Positions 8,912 through 19,215 are shown, counted from the first letter of the stretch. The stretch is 64,000 bases of DNA from an uncultured Croceitalea sp. (GCA_947503285.1 CANNDD010000005.1:1-64000); one strand, 5' to 3'. Program-made: numbers and translations. The notes: a model not told the origin generated them from the letters alone.

Positions 8912-8990
8912 CGAATCCAATTTCCGATAAAAATAGGGTAATTTGGTAGAAGACAAAAGATTCAAGACATTCAAAAAAACGGAACCGGAT

Positions 8991-9443
8991 ATGAGAACAA
9001 AAACACTATTAGCCTTCGTATTGGTTGTTGTTGTGTTTGCCACAACCACCCATGCACAAGAAAAAACGGAAATTACATTCCACAAACCCGAGAACCCCGC
9101 TCGCGCCTCAGCGCCTTTTAGCGAAGCAGTGCAGGCTGGAAACCTTTTCTTTTTGGCAGGACAAATAGGGATGGATAGAACGGTGGGTAAACTTGCAGAA
9201 GGCGGTATACAAGGCGAAACGGAACAGGTCATCAAAAATATTAAGGGCGTTTTGGAATATCATGGGCTTGACCTTAATAATGTGGTAAAGTGCACCGTTA
9301 TTCTGAGTGATATCGATGATTTTAAGGACTTTAACGCGGTCTATGTGAAATATTTTACAAAGAAACCGGCGCGAACCACTTTTGCCGCAGCCGGTCTAGC
9401 TGCTGGGGCCAAAATTGAAATTGATGTGATTGCGGTGAAGTAG
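8991..9443 (+). CDS. RidA/YjgF family protein with signal peptide
   Basis: A 150-residue RidA-fold protein. The family core is clear: PFSEAVQAGNLFFLAGQIGMD, then NIKGVLEYHGLDLNNVVKCTVILSDI, and the C-terminal RTTFAAAGLAAGAKIEIDVIA. Cytoplasmic RidA deaminates reactive enamine/imine intermediates. Here a 22-residue signal peptide (FVLVVVVFATTTHA) sends it to the periplasm, where the substrate is unknown. The family catalytic Arg corresponds to the Arg of ARTTF. The ATG at 8991 starts the signal peptide; the upstream frame overlaps the HerA-like gene region. Confidence 0.85.
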   Translation: MRTKTLLAFVLVVVVFATTTHAQEKTEITFHKPENPARASAPFSEAVQAGNLFFLAGQIGMDRTVGKLAEGGIQGETEQVIKNIKGVLEYHGLDLNNVVKCTVILSDIDDFKDFNAVYVKYFTKKPARTTFAAAGLAAGAKIEIDVIAVK

Positions 9444-9448
9444 CCTTA

Positions 9449-9456
9449 TCTTTGCA
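9449..9456 (+). promoter_or_regulatory. Bacteroidota -7 box upstream of queE
   Basis: TATCTTTG matches the TAnnTTTG box of Bacteroidota vegetative promoters and lies only a few bases before the queE ATG. A well-spaced -33 TTTG is not clear. Confidence 0.35.
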
Positions 9457-9458
9457 CT

Positions 9459-10091
9459 ATGGTTTTACAAGATGTGATGCACTTGGTTGACAAGGGGGAA
9501 ATGTTACCCTTGATGGAGGAGTTTTACACCATTCAAGGCGAAGGTTTTCATAAGGGTACTGCTGCGTATTTTGTGCGTATCGGTGGCTGTGATGTGGGTT
9601 GCCATTGGTGTGATGTGAAGGAAAGCTGGAATGCCAAGACGCATCCTCCAACAGAAATAGGGAGTATTGTGGAAAATGCATCCCAATATTCAGATACCAT
9701 AGTCGTTACGGGTGGGGAACCCTTGACTTGGGATATGGGTCCGTTGACCCAGGCCTTAAAGGCAAAAAACCTGAAAATCCATATTGAGACCTCCGGAGCA
9801 TATCGGCTTACCGGAACCTGGGATTGGATTTGCTTATCCCCAAAGAAAAACAAATTGCCACAGGAAGAAATTTATGACAAAGCGCATGAGTTAAAAGTTA
9901 TTGTGTACAATAAGCATGACCTTGTATTTGCCGAAGAACAGGCAAAGAAAGTCAATGAAGCATGTATGCTGTATTTACAGCCAGAATGGAGCGTGCGTGA
10001 GAAGGTAACACCGTTGATAGTGGAGTACGTCATGCAACATCCGCAATGGAAAGTATCATTGCAGACCCATAAGTATCTGAATATTCCTTAA
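9459..10091 (+). CDS. queE: 7-carboxy-7-deazaguanine synthase
   Basis: A 210-residue radical SAM enzyme that converts CPH4 to CDG in the queuosine/preQ0 pathway. Substrate-side start: EEFYTIQGEGFHKGTAAYFVR. The cluster motif is GGCDVGCHWCDVKESW, in which the three Cys bind the 4Fe-4S cluster in the CX14CX2C-like form typical of QueE. GGEPLTW is the SAM GGE motif, and ETSG follows. Length is normal. The start at 9459 is used; an internal ATG (MLPLMEEF) about 14 codons later is also possible. Confidence 0.93.
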   Translation: MVLQDVMHLVDKGEMLPLMEEFYTIQGEGFHKGTAAYFVRIGGCDVGCHWCDVKESWNAKTHPPTEIGSIVENASQYSDTIVVTGGEPLTWDMGPLTQALKAKNLKIHIETSGAYRLTGTWDWICLSPKKNKLPQEEIYDKAHELKVIVYNKHDLVFAEEQAKKVNEACMLYLQPEWSVREKVTPLIVEYVMQHPQWKVSLQTHKYLNIP

Positions 10092-10996
10092 CTGCCCGAA
10101 ACCGGTCGGCCACCATTACCTGATAGATCCAACAGACATTCCGGGTCCAAAACGGGAACCACTTGACTACCTCTTGCGGCTTGTTGTTCTAAAAGTTTAA
10201 GCATTCCCGCTCCACTTAACGAGCAAGGGGAGGTCAAGGCTTCTTTACCTATGGCACTGGCAACCCTACTTGTGGTGCCAAATTGTAACTGGGCCTGCAT
10301 CAAGCAACCCGGTACATTGCAGTGGTTGGGGGCGTCAACATCTTCATGGTCATTGATGGCTACCGTACCTAAGTTGACCAAACCGAATAAATGCCCAAAT
10401 TCGTGGTTCAAGGTAGCCGTTTCAATGTCAACAAGTGGTTGGGCTGAGAACCCACTGCCGCTGGCCAATATTCGAATGGTACGCTCGTAAATGACCATAG
10501 ATGTATTTCTAAAAACGGCCCCTACCGTTACTAATCCTTCATCCAGATCGTCTCCGTCTGATGGGGCATCAGCAAAAAAGATGTAAATCGCAAGGGTACT
10601 ACCGTCATTGAATGCGGTTCTATTTTCTTGTTCGAGGTCATCTATTTCCTCTAGTGTGAACGATTCTTCGCCAGGTGAGGGAATTTCCCTGTAGATAACT
10701 TCGATGTCATCTTTAAAAGTGTTTTCCCTTAAATAGTCTTGGAAGTTGTTCATAGCTTCCTCTGTTGGGCGAAACCCTGGGGCGAAAGTCACTTCAATCA
10801 ACAACCGATCAAAATTTGTGTTTGAAAGTATGTCGTTTGCCGAAGCACCGGTAGCTAACAGGTTTTGCGATCTGTCAACTTCCTCCGGACCATCATCCGT
10901 CATGCCTATTGGATCCTCCATACCATTGTCACTAGAACCACAGGCCATAAAAGTGATGACAAGAACAAGTAATAGTATGTGGCGTATATGCTTCAT
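10088..10996 (-). CDS. Lipoprotein zinc metalloprotease-like protein
   Basis: A roughly 302-residue lipoprotein (signal ILLLVLVITFMAC, lipobox FMAC). The mid-C-terminal motif TATLNHEFGHLFGLVNLG is an HExxH zinc-binding active site of the extended HExxHxxGxxx type seen in metzincin-like peptidases. A late CSLSGAGMLKLLEQQ helix follows. It probably faces the periplasm or outside. I chose ATG 10996 because it begins the lipoprotein signal; the frame runs open to 11029. Its stop overlaps the convergent queE stop. Confidence 0.75.
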   Translation of the reverse strand: MKHIRHILLLVLVITFMACGSSDNGMEDPIGMTDDGPEEVDRSQNLLATGASANDILSNTNFDRLLIEVTFAPGFRPTEEAMNNFQDYLRENTFKDDIEVIYREIPSPGEESFTLEEIDDLEQENRTAFNDGSTLAIYIFFADAPSDGDDLDEGLVTVGAVFRNTSMVIYERTIRILASGSGFSAQPLVDIETATLNHEFGHLFGLVNLGTVAINDHEDVDAPNHCNVPGCLMQAQLQFGTTSRVASAIGKEALTSPCSLSGAGMLKLLEQQAARGSQVVPVLDPECLLDLSGNGGRPVSGS

Positions 10997-11030
10997 AATG
11001 TTTTTTATAAGAACGATGATTTGTACCAAT

Positions 11031-11744
11031 CTAGTATTGTTTTAACGTGAGCTTAGCTAAATAGTCGTAATGTGGACCTTCACTTACATATTCGCAGTTA
11101 AAATTATGGTTTTCTGCGCAGTTTTTTAAAGTTTGGTAATCAATATAGAGCCACTTGAATGGTTTGCCCCGTTTTCCTTTGTATTCCATTTCAAAGAGCA
11201 CCTCGCCATAATAATCGCAGTCGTCGGGTATCCAATAACCCCCGTCGTCATCTTGGTCATACATATAAATGATATCGCTTGAATCCAACAAAACCTGGCC
11301 ACCGGATCTTAGAAGTTTTTTAAAATGATTCAAATAGGTGTTCAGACTGTTGAGGTCACCGGCTATTCCGATACCGTTCATAAGTAGTAAAAGAGTGTCG
11401 TACTTTGGGCCCTCGTGATCGAGAACCGAACAGTTCAGCGTTTTTAATATACCACGATCCTTACAAACCTGAACTGCACCGTTTGAACGGTCAAGTGCCG
11501 TTACCTCAAATCCTTTATTTTGTAGGTATAGGCTATGGCTTCCAGAACCACAACCAATATCCAATACGCTGCCATAACATCGTTTCAGGGCTTTTCGCTC
11601 TAAGTCCGGCATTTCACTGAACCCTCTAAAAAGGTAGGGGAGTGGCATGGTGCCCTCTTCATTCAATGAGGAGTAAGTTTTGATATCTCCATTATACATA
11701 CCCTTATTGAAATCTAATAGTGCGTTACCGATAATATCGATCAT
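11031..11744 (-). CDS. Class I SAM-dependent methyltransferase
   Basis: A 237-residue methyltransferase. Motif I is VLDIGCGSGSHSLYLQNKG, followed by the acidic end of strand 2 (VTALDRSNGAV) and motif IV-like YDTLLLLMNGIGIAG. The C-terminal half is acidic (MYDQDDDGGYWIPDD), and the substrate cannot be predicted. It is transcribed toward the metalloprotease gene and divergently from the YkgJ-type gene. Confidence 0.85.
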   Translation of the reverse strand: MIDIIGNALLDFNKGMYNGDIKTYSSLNEEGTMPLPYLFRGFSEMPDLERKALKRCYGSVLDIGCGSGSHSLYLQNKGFEVTALDRSNGAVQVCKDRGILKTLNCSVLDHEGPKYDTLLLLMNGIGIAGDLNSLNTYLNHFKKLLRSGGQVLLDSSDIIYMYDQDDDGGYWIPDDCDYYGEVLFEMEYKGKRGKPFKWLYIDYQTLKNCAENHNFNCEYVSEGPHYDYLAKLTLKQY

Positions 11745-11796
11745 TACGAGATCATTAGATTACAAAAATGGAATAATATTTTTAGGTTTGTTTGAA

Positions 11797-12357
<561 letters not shown>

Positions 12358-12389
12358 AACATTTAAGATATGGATGAAATTCATAATTT

Positions 12390-12420
12390 CCTAACCCCTA
12401 ACCCCTAACCCCTAACCCCT
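12390..12420. repeat. Heptamer array CTAACCC (about 4 copies)
   Basis: About four copies of a 7-nt unit end roughly 40 nt before the start codon of the hydroxylase gene (12462), a place where copy number could tune promoter spacing. Confidence 0.8.
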
Positions 12421-12461
12421 TAATTTGACATTTGCATTTGAGTTCGTATTTTAACGCTATG

Positions 12462-13292
12462 GAACAGCTCATTACGTATTTTGAAAATATTCCGCCATTG
12501 CACCGAAGTCTTATTTTGGTGGGAGGTATTACTTTTTTCTGGATTCTAGAGGGTATTATGCCCCTATTTAGTGTGAAGTATAAAAAGTGGAAGCACGCCC
12601 TACCCAATTTTTTCTTCACCTTGACCACCATCGTCATAAATTTTCCATTGGCTTTTCTACTCTTGAAAACTTCGGATTGGACCATTGCCAATGATTTTGG
12701 CATCATCAATTGGTTACCTGAAATGCCTTTATGGTTGTATGTGTTTTTAGGGGTAGTATTACTTGATTTGATAGGGGCCTACACGGCCCATCTTGTAGAG
12801 CATAAGGTGAAACCACTTTGGATGGTCCATTTGGTGCACCACTCTGATCATAATGTGGATACCACTACGGCTAACCGTCATCACCCCTTGGAAAGTTTGA
12901 TTCGATATACTTTTACTTTGGCAGGGGTTTTTATTGTAGGTGCTCCGGTGGGCATCATAATGCTGTACCAAAGTTTGTCGGTGGTACTTTCTCAATTCAA
13001 CCACGCAAATATCCGACTACCTAGAAAAATTGATAAAGCCCTGAGTTGGATTATCGTATCACCCGATATGCATAAGGTCCACCATCATTTTGTCTTGCCC
13101 TATACCGATTCCAATTACGGTAACATTTTCTCAATATGGGATCGTCTGTTTGGCACGTATATGGAATTAGCACCCGATAAAATTACATATGGGGTTGATA
13201 CTTTTCCTGATGAGAAAGAGAATAGCAGTATTTCAGGACTTTTGAAGCAACCGTTTCATAAATACAGAAAACCAACTACAGGCAAATCATAA
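12462..13292 (+). CDS. Sterol desaturase / fatty acid hydroxylase family protein
   Basis: A 276-residue di-iron membrane enzyme. The eight-His motif set is present: HLVEHK, HLVHHSDHN, NRHHP and HKVHHH, lying between hydrophobic helices (for example FFFTLTTIVINFPLAFLLL and VFLGVVLLDLIGAYTAH). The family inserts OH or double bonds in lipids; the substrate is unknown. I chose the ATG at 12462 (MEQLITYFENIPP); the frame is open from 12432. A heptamer array lies upstream. Confidence 0.88.
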   Translation, partial: EQLITYFENIPPLHRSLILVGGITFFWILEGIMPLFSVKYKKWKHALPNFFFTLTTIVINFPLAFLLLKTSDWTIANDFGIINWLPEMPLWLYVFLGVVLLDLIGAYTAHLVEHKVKPLWMVHLVHHSDHNVDTTTANRHHPLESLIRYTFTLAGVFIVGAPVGIIMLYQSLSVVLSQFNHANIRLPRKIDKALSWIIVSPDMHKVHHHFVLPYTDSNYGNIFSIWDRLFGTYMELAPDKITYGVDTFPDEKENSSISGLLKQPFHKYRKPTTGKS

Positions 13293-13499
13293 ATCATTGG
13301 AGTTTTTACGTAAGTGTTCTTAGTAATTCAAGGAAAGTAGTTTATTGGCTTTGCCGGGGATATCGCAAGTGCCGGACTGTTGTTTATGGATTTTAGGACA
13401 ATCCAACCAGATTACGTTCGCCAGTACGTAGCCTTACCATAGTGAGAGACATTTGGTAACAACTTTAGTATAAAATCGTCTTCTGTTCAAACCAACCCA

Positions 13500-14041
13500 A
13501 TGGATAAAATCAAAAAGAAACTTTGGGCCCAGATTTTCATCATATACACCAGGTATTTAATTGGGGGCGCTTTTGTGTTTGCCAGTTTGGTAAAAGTAAT
13601 GGGTGGGCGTTTTACTGCAGAAAGTGGGGCATCGAATCCCATTGATAGTGCTTGGCATTTTTTTGAGACCCTATACGCTTCGGGGCTCTACTGGAAGTTT
13701 ATAGGTGTGGCCCAGCTAGTATCAGGGTTTCTCTTAATGACGCAGCGCTATTCCAAACTTGGGGCATTGGTCAACTTGCCATAATATTGAATATTTTCAT
13801 GATTACGTTGTCATATTATTTTGCGTTTACCCCGGTCATTACAGGGTTAATGTTGCTTGCGAATATTCTTCTAATCGTTTGGGAATGGAATGAGCTTAAA
13901 ATCATTTTTAATCTTAGGCCAACACTGACCCATGAAAAATTAATGGAAAACGATAAGCTATGGTCATTTTTTGGGTTGGTCCTTTTTGTTCAAACACTAT
14001 TTTGCAAGCTATTTTTAGGTGAAGAAAATGCAATATTCTAG
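13500..14041 (+). pseudogene. DoxX-like membrane protein, frameshifted
   Basis: Two adjacent frames together make one DoxX-like four-helix membrane protein. The first part (13500-13784) has the typical TRYLIGGAFVFASLVKVMGG start and AQLVSGFLLMTQRYSKLGAL. It stops after LVNLP at the TAA in CCATAATATTG. The second part (from 13787) continues with LNIFMITLSYYFAFTPVITG and MLLANILLIVWEW. A single missing base near 13784 (CCA-ATA-ATA instead of CCATAATA) would join them into one protein. Either the gene is broken or one base is missing from the sequence. Confidence 0.75.
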
Positions 14042-14197
14042 CTTTTGTCTTTTCCCTTGCTAGGTTTGCTCGCCCTTGTTCTCGGTTTAAAACGAGAGCG
14101 AAAAAGAAGGTATTTGATTCAGGTCAATGCTCTGGATACCTAGATATTGTCTTTTGAGTTTTAGCAATATGCCTTTAGGTTTTTGAATCGCCCTTGA

Positions 14198-15421
14198 TCA
14201 ATAGCGAAGGTGTTTTTTTCGAATTTTTTTGAATGCCTCTAAATCAGCCTGCCAGGTCGCTTTGATTTCAGCTTCTGAAAGCCCTGCCTCTAGCTGTTGT
14301 TGTAATTTTTCCGTTCCGGCGTGTTTGGTAAAGCTTTCCGTTTTAAAAAATCGACTTTTGTCAGTACAATTTTGATAAGCTTTGATGAGCCATTTTAAAG
14401 AAACCGAACCCATTCTTCCATGTTCTGATAAGTCGTCCCCATAACATATTTTGCCTTCCTCCTTAGGGTATTTAGAGCCAAAGTTTGGTTGAGGCAAATA
14501 CTTGAATTTAAACACGGTGCTATCTAAAAATGAGGCACCATAGCGTTGAAATTGTAACTCGGTACCTCTACCAGCATTAATATTCGTGCCCTCGAACAAA
14601 CCAAGGCTAGGGTACAGGGTTATGGCCGTATCATTTGGTAAGTTTGGCGAAGGTCGTATCGGTAGACTATAGGGAACATCGCGTGTGTAATGTTTTAATG
14701 GAATAACGGTTAGGTCAGCTTTAAGTCCATTTTCAAGCCATCCCTCGTCATTGATCATATGGGCATATTCGCCAATGGTCATGCCATATACCAAGGGTAT
14801 TTCTTGCATTCCCAAAAAACTTGAATGTTCTGCTTGCATGGTCGGTCCGTCTACATAATGTGCGTTAGGGTTGGGTCTATCTAAGAGTACAATCGGTATT
14901 TTAGCTTCGGCGCAAGCTTCCATGGCCAACTGCAATGTGGCAATGTACGTGTAAAAGCGTACACCAACATCTTGAATATCAAATACGACGACATCGACGC
15001 CTTCAAGCTGTTCCGCTTTTGGTTTTTTATTCTTTCCGTAAAGGGAAACAATAGGTAGGCCAGTTTGGGTATCGGTACCATCTTTTACCAATTCACCGGC
15101 ATCGGCCTTACCACGAAAACCATGCTCAGGTGCAAAGACCAATTTGATGGTTATACCTAAAGAGCGCAACGAGTCTACCAAATGGGTATGTTCAGATGCC
15201 GTAAAAATGGTACTGGTTTGATTCGCAACTAAGGCTACGGTCTTATTTTGAAGTAGGGGTAGGTAGGCAGCTGTTCGATTTGCCCCTACGACCACCGCTT
15301 CGTGGGTTGGTTGTTCTTCGGTTTTTTCGATGGAAACCTGTTTTTTTGATTTTTGCGCGCATGCAACTAGTACTAAACTAAAGCATAAAAGAGTATTTTT
15401 GAACCTTAAGAAAAACGGCAT
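14198..15421 (-). CDS. namZ: Exo-beta-N-acetylmuramidase NamZ-like (DUF1343) lipoprotein
   Basis: A 407-residue DUF1343 protein. The Rossmann-like part begins LVANQTSTIF and continues with VFAPEHGFRGKADAGE, then VFDIQDVGVRFYTY, LDRPNPN and VDGP, all family hallmarks. NamZ removes terminal MurNAc from the non-reducing end of peptidoglycan fragments in the periplasm. The start MPFFLRFKNTLLCFSLVLVAC is a lipoprotein signal, so I use the ATG at 15421. It is divergent from an ABC permease gene, with only a few bases between starts. Confidence 0.88.
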   Translation of the reverse strand: MPFFLRFKNTLLCFSLVLVACAQKSKKQVSIEKTEEQPTHEAVVVGANRTAAYLPLLQNKTVALVANQTSTIFTASEHTHLVDSLRSLGITIKLVFAPEHGFRGKADAGELVKDGTDTQTGLPIVSLYGKNKKPKAEQLEGVDVVVFDIQDVGVRFYTYIATLQLAMEACAEAKIPIVLLDRPNPNAHYVDGPTMQAEHSSFLGMQEIPLVYGMTIGEYAHMINDEGWLENGLKADLTVIPLKHYTRDVPYSLPIRPSPNLPNDTAITLYPSLGLFEGTNINAGRGTELQFQRYGASFLDSTVFKFKYLPQPNFGSKYPKEEGKICYGDDLSEHGRMGSVSLKWLIKAYQNCTDKSRFFKTESFTKHAGTEKLQQQLEAGLSEAEIKATWQADLEAFKKIRKKHLRY

Positions 15422-15424
15422 CAA

Positions 15425-16666
15425 TTGAATTTTGAGTTTTTTATTGCCAAACGCCTTATTACAGGGAAGGAACATAAAATTAGTATTTCCGCTCCGATAA
15501 TAAAAATAGCCATAGCTGCCATAGCAATTGGCATCGTTATGATGTTGATTGCCATAGCTTCAAGTGCGGGGCTACAATTGAAAATACGTGAAAAAGTAGC
15601 TGCTTTTAATGGCCATGTACAGATTCTGAATTTTGATAATAATAATTCTGAAGTATCCGTTGTGCCAGTATCATTAAACCAAGAGTTTTATCCTGAGTTT
15701 AAAAATGTTGAAGGGGTTTCGCATATTCAAGCCGTTGCCGTAAAGGCCGGAATTATTAGGACTGAAGAAACCTTTGAAGGTATTTTGGCCAAAGGGGTCG
15801 GCAAAGACTACAATTGGAAATTTTTTGAAGAGTTTTTGGTAGCGGGCCAGATTCCTGATTTTTCGGGCGAACTCAATGAACAGGTCTTGATTTCCAAGAT
15901 CTTGGCAGATAAACTGAACTTACAGGTAGAGGATACTTTTTTCTCCATTTTTTTAAGGGATGGCGATTTGTCCAAAACCCCAAATAACAGAAGGTTCAAG
16001 ATTGTGGGTATTTATGACAGTGGATTTGAGGAATTGGATGCCTCGTACATTTTTGTTGACTTGCGTCACATTCAACGTATGAACAAATGGGAAGCTCATG
16101 AAGTCGGAAATTTTGAGGTCTTTCTGAACGACTTTGATGAAATCGAACAAAAAACCGTGGAAATCTATAATCATACCGTTTCTGATTTAGATACTACAAA
16201 CCTGAAGAACAAGTACTACAAAATATTTGAGTGGATCTCATTGTTCGATTTTAATACTGCACTGATTATCGGTATTATGATTATTGTTGGAGGAATCAAT
16301 ATGATTACCGCACTATTGGTTTTGATATTGGAACGTACACAAATGATTGGTATTCTTAAGGCGCTGGGCTCGCCTAACTGGAGTATTCGAAAAGTCTTTT
16401 TGTACAATGCGGCATATTTGATCTTGATCGGATTGTTTTGGGGCAATCTTATCGGTCTCGGAATACTCTTTCTGCAGCAAAAATATCGGTTTTTGAAATT
16501 TCCCAACCCTGAAGAATATTACGTAGAATATATTCCGGTACATATTGACCCTACCTCGGTTTTGTTTTTAAACGTGGGTGTACTTTTTCTCTGTCTATTG
16601 ATGTTATTGATCCCATCGTACGCAGTTTCAAAAATAGCCCCGGTAAAGGCGATAAAGTTTGAGTAG
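15425..16666 (+). CDS. LolC/LolE-type ABC transporter permease
   Basis: A 413-residue FtsX-fold permease. TM1 follows a short N terminus (IIKIAIAAIAIGIVMMLIAIA), then a large periplasmic domain of about 230 residues, then three helices (ALIIGIMIIVGGINMITALL, YNAAYLILIGLFWGNLIG and LFLNVGVLFLCLLMLLIPSY) with the end PVKAIKFE. This is the LolCE/MacB arrangement for lipoprotein release or efflux. No ATPase gene is adjacent. The start is a TTG at 15425, because no ATG precedes TM1. Confidence 0.85.
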   Translation: MNFEFFIAKRLITGKEHKISISAPIIKIAIAAIAIGIVMMLIAIASSAGLQLKIREKVAAFNGHVQILNFDNNNSEVSVVPVSLNQEFYPEFKNVEGVSHIQAVAVKAGIIRTEETFEGILAKGVGKDYNWKFFEEFLVAGQIPDFSGELNEQVLISKILADKLNLQVEDTFFSIFLRDGDLSKTPNNRRFKIVGIYDSGFEELDASYIFVDLRHIQRMNKWEAHEVGNFEVFLNDFDEIEQKTVEIYNHTVSDLDTTNLKNKYYKIFEWISLFDFNTALIIGIMIIVGGINMITALLVLILERTQMIGILKALGSPNWSIRKVFLYNAAYLILIGLFWGNLIGLGILFLQQKYRFLKFPNPEEYYVEYIPVHIDPTSVLFLNVGVLFLCLLMLLIPSYAVSKIAPVKAIKFE

Positions 16667-16782
16667 GATTCTTTTGACGACTGACAAGTCATAAAGTTTT
16701 GGATATCGCAGGGCATGGATTTTTATCCCATCGTGGTGGATAATTCATTTTTCTAAAATGGTACTTTGAACCAAGTACTTCG

Positions 16783-16790
16783 TATTTTTG
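16783..16790 (+). promoter_or_regulatory. Bacteroidota -7 box
   Basis: TATTTTTG fits TAnnTTTG, 9 bases before the ATG at 16800. A TTTG at about 16765 is a possible but close -33 element. Confidence 0.35.
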
Positions 16791-16799
16791 GCACCAACT

Positions 16800-17780
16800 A
16801 TGGAATACGCTAACAATATCCTCGAAACCATTGGTAACACCCCATTGGTGAAATTAAATCAATTGACCGCTGATTTACCCTGTTTGGTACTCGCTAAATA
16901 CGAAACATTCAATCCTGGAAATTCCGTAAAAGACCGTATGGCCCTTCAAATGGTAAATGATGCGGAAGCTGCGGGAATTTTAAAACCTGGCGGTACCATC
17001 ATTGAAGGTACCTCGGGCAATACCGGTATGGGTTTGGCACTTGCTGCCGTCGTGAAAGGCTACCGTATGATCTGTGTAATCAGTGACAAACAGTCCAAAG
17101 AAAAAATCGATATACTGAAAGCCGTTGGTAGTGAGGTGCATGTATGCCCAACCGACGTGGCACCCGAAGATCCACGAAGTTATTATTCGACTGCGAAAAG
17201 ATTGGCAACGGAGATACCTAATTCTTGGTATGTGAACCAGTACGATAACCCCAGTAATTGTAAGGCCCATTTTTTAAGTACCGGCCCAGAGATTTGGAAA
17301 CAGACAAAAGGTAAGATCACACATTTTGTGGTTGGTGTAGGCACCGGGGGGACGATTTCAGGGGTGGGATCGTACTTGAAAATGAAGAATCCGAATGTAA
17401 AGGTTTGGGGCATTGATACCTATGGGTCTGTCTTTAAAAAGTATCATGAAACGGGTATTTTCGATAAGAATGAGATTTATCCTTATGTCACTGAAGGTAT
17501 AGGGGAAGATATCTTACCAAAAAATGTACGTTTCGAAATTATTGACGGGTTTACAAAAGTTACCGACAAAGATGCTGCCGTCTATACCCAACGCTTGGCC
17601 AAAGAAGAGGGGATGTTTTTGGGCAATTCTGCCGGAGCTGCCGTTAAAGGCTTGTTACAGCTGAAAGAACATTTTACCAAAGAGGATGTCGTCGTTGTGT
17701 TGTTTCATGACCACGGTAGCCGATATGTCGGTAAAATGTTCAATGACGATTGGATGAAAGCAATGGGCTATATTGAATAG
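16800..17780 (+). CDS. PLP-dependent cysteine synthase / cystathionine beta-synthase family enzyme
   Basis: A 326-residue fold-type II PLP enzyme. The start is NILETIGNTPLVKLNQL. The PLP Lys is in NPGNSVKDR, the phosphate and substrate loop is EGTSGNTGMGLA, and the glycine-rich PLP-phosphate loop is GVGTGGTISGVG. The C-terminal region GNSAGAAVKG is typical of the family. It makes cysteine from O-acetylserine and sulfide, or condenses serine and homocysteine; the sequence alone does not decide. There is no regulatory CBS pair, so it is the short form. The ATG at 16800 precedes the family start. Confidence 0.88.
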   Translation: MEYANNILETIGNTPLVKLNQLTADLPCLVLAKYETFNPGNSVKDRMALQMVNDAEAAGILKPGGTIIEGTSGNTGMGLALAAVVKGYRMICVISDKQSKEKIDILKAVGSEVHVCPTDVAPEDPRSYYSTAKRLATEIPNSWYVNQYDNPSNCKAHFLSTGPEIWKQTKGKITHFVVGVGTGGTISGVGSYLKMKNPNVKVWGIDTYGSVFKKYHETGIFDKNEIYPYVTEGIGEDILPKNVRFEIIDGFTKVTDKDAAVYTQRLAKEEGMFLGNSAGAAVKGLLQLKEHFTKEDVVVVLFHDHGSRYVGKMFNDDWMKAMGYIE

Positions 17781-17923
17781 TTTTTAGTAAATTAAAACTA
17801 AAGATTTGCTAATATCCAGTACAATACCTGTTTACGCTGGTAATTGATAAAAGTTCACTTTGCATATAGTACGGGACTAGTGTAAAGGGAGCTAAATATG
17901 GAATTAAAAACCACTGATATCAT

Positions 17924-19213
17924 ATGAAAAAATTGCTGTCCCTGTTTCTATGCACACTAACCGTAGGGCCGCTATTTTCCCAAAAGTTGACGAGGGTTGA
18001 AAAAAAAGTCTTGACGACTATTGAGAAGAATAATGCCGAGGCCGTTTCATTTCTCGAAGAAGTGGTCAATATCAATAGTGGTACGTTAAATACCAAAGGG
18101 GTCAAGGAAGTCGGTATGGTTTTTAGAAATGCGCTCGAAGCCATCGATTTCGAGACCCAGTGGATTGATATGCCTATCGCGATGAATCGAGCAGGGCATT
18201 TGTTTGCCGAGACTTCTGGTAGTAAAGGAAAAAAATTATTGCTGATCGGCCATCTTGATACCGTCTTTGAAGAAGACAGTCCGTTTCAACAGTTTAAAAT
18301 GGTAAATGACAGTGTGGCCCATGCACCGGGGGGCAATGATATGAAGGGTGGCAATGTTATCGTATTGTTTGCTTTAAAGGCCTTACATGAGCATGGCTTA
18401 TTAGATAATGCCCAAGTCATTGTTGCATTTACGGGAGATGAGGAGAGTACCGGAAAGCCTTTATCAGTGAGTAGAAAAGATTTGATTGAAGCGGCCAAAC
18501 GCAGCGATATAGCCTTGGGCTTTGAAACTTCAACAGGTTTTAACTATGCTACCGTAGCACGTCGTGGGGCATCTGGTTGGGTTTTGGAGGTTGAGGGAAA
18601 ACGAGCACATTCCTCAGGTATTTTTAGTGAAAGGACAGGGGCAGGGGCGATTTTCGAGGTCTCAAGAATCCTGCATCAATTTTATACGGATGTCAAAGGT
18701 GAAGATTTACTGACATTCAATCCGGGTACCCTACTTGGTGGTACTTTCGTCAATTATGATAAAACCACAAGTAAGGGCGATGTTTTTGGAAAAACCAACG
18801 TAGTAGCACAAAAAGCCGTGGTGAACGGGGGGTTAAGGTTTATTTCAGAAGCGCAAAAAGAGAGGGCAAGAACTAAAATGCGTGAAATAGTGGCCAATAA
18901 TTTGCCGGAGACTTCGGCGTCAATTTCTTTTACCGATAGCTATCCCGCCATGGGGCCTACAGAAGGGAACATGAAATTACTGACCCTGTTGAATCAAGTC
19001 AGCTTAGACTTGGAACAAGGTGAGGTGTTGGCCTACGATCCGGGCAAAAGGGGAGCTGCCGATGTATCGTTTGTGGCAGGTTATGTAGATTGTTTAGACG
19101 GTTTAGGTACCATGGGTTCAGGTGCACATACACCCCAAGAAACCGTAAACCTCAATACCATTGAGGCCCTTACCAAACGAGCGGCAATTTTAATATACAG
19201 ATTGATACATTGA
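17924..19213 (+). CDS. Exported M20 family metallopeptidase
   Basis: A 429-residue M20 (glutamate carboxypeptidase-like) enzyme with a signal peptide (LLSLFLCTLTVGPLFS). The first zinc ligand lies in GHLDTVF, the bridging Asp in GGNDMKGG, and the catalytic Glu in TGDEESTG. A dimerisation domain insert (residues about 210-320) and late His in GSGAHTPQET complete the set. It probably cleaves dipeptides or folylglutamate-like substrates in the periplasm. Its stop overlaps the start of the next gene. Confidence 0.88.
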   Translation: MKKLLSLFLCTLTVGPLFSQKLTRVEKKVLTTIEKNNAEAVSFLEEVVNINSGTLNTKGVKEVGMVFRNALEAIDFETQWIDMPIAMNRAGHLFAETSGSKGKKLLLIGHLDTVFEEDSPFQQFKMVNDSVAHAPGGNDMKGGNVIVLFALKALHEHGLLDNAQVIVAFTGDEESTGKPLSVSRKDLIEAAKRSDIALGFETSTGFNYATVARRGASGWVLEVEGKRAHSSGIFSERTGAGAIFEVSRILHQFYTDVKGEDLLTFNPGTLLGGTFVNYDKTTSKGDVFGKTNVVAQKAVVNGGLRFISEAQKERARTKMREIVANNLPETSASISFTDSYPAMGPTEGNMKLLTLLNQVSLDLEQGEVLAYDPGKRGAADVSFVAGYVDCLDGLGTMGSGAHTPQETVNLNTIEALTKRAAILIYRLIH

Positions 19214-19215
19214 AA

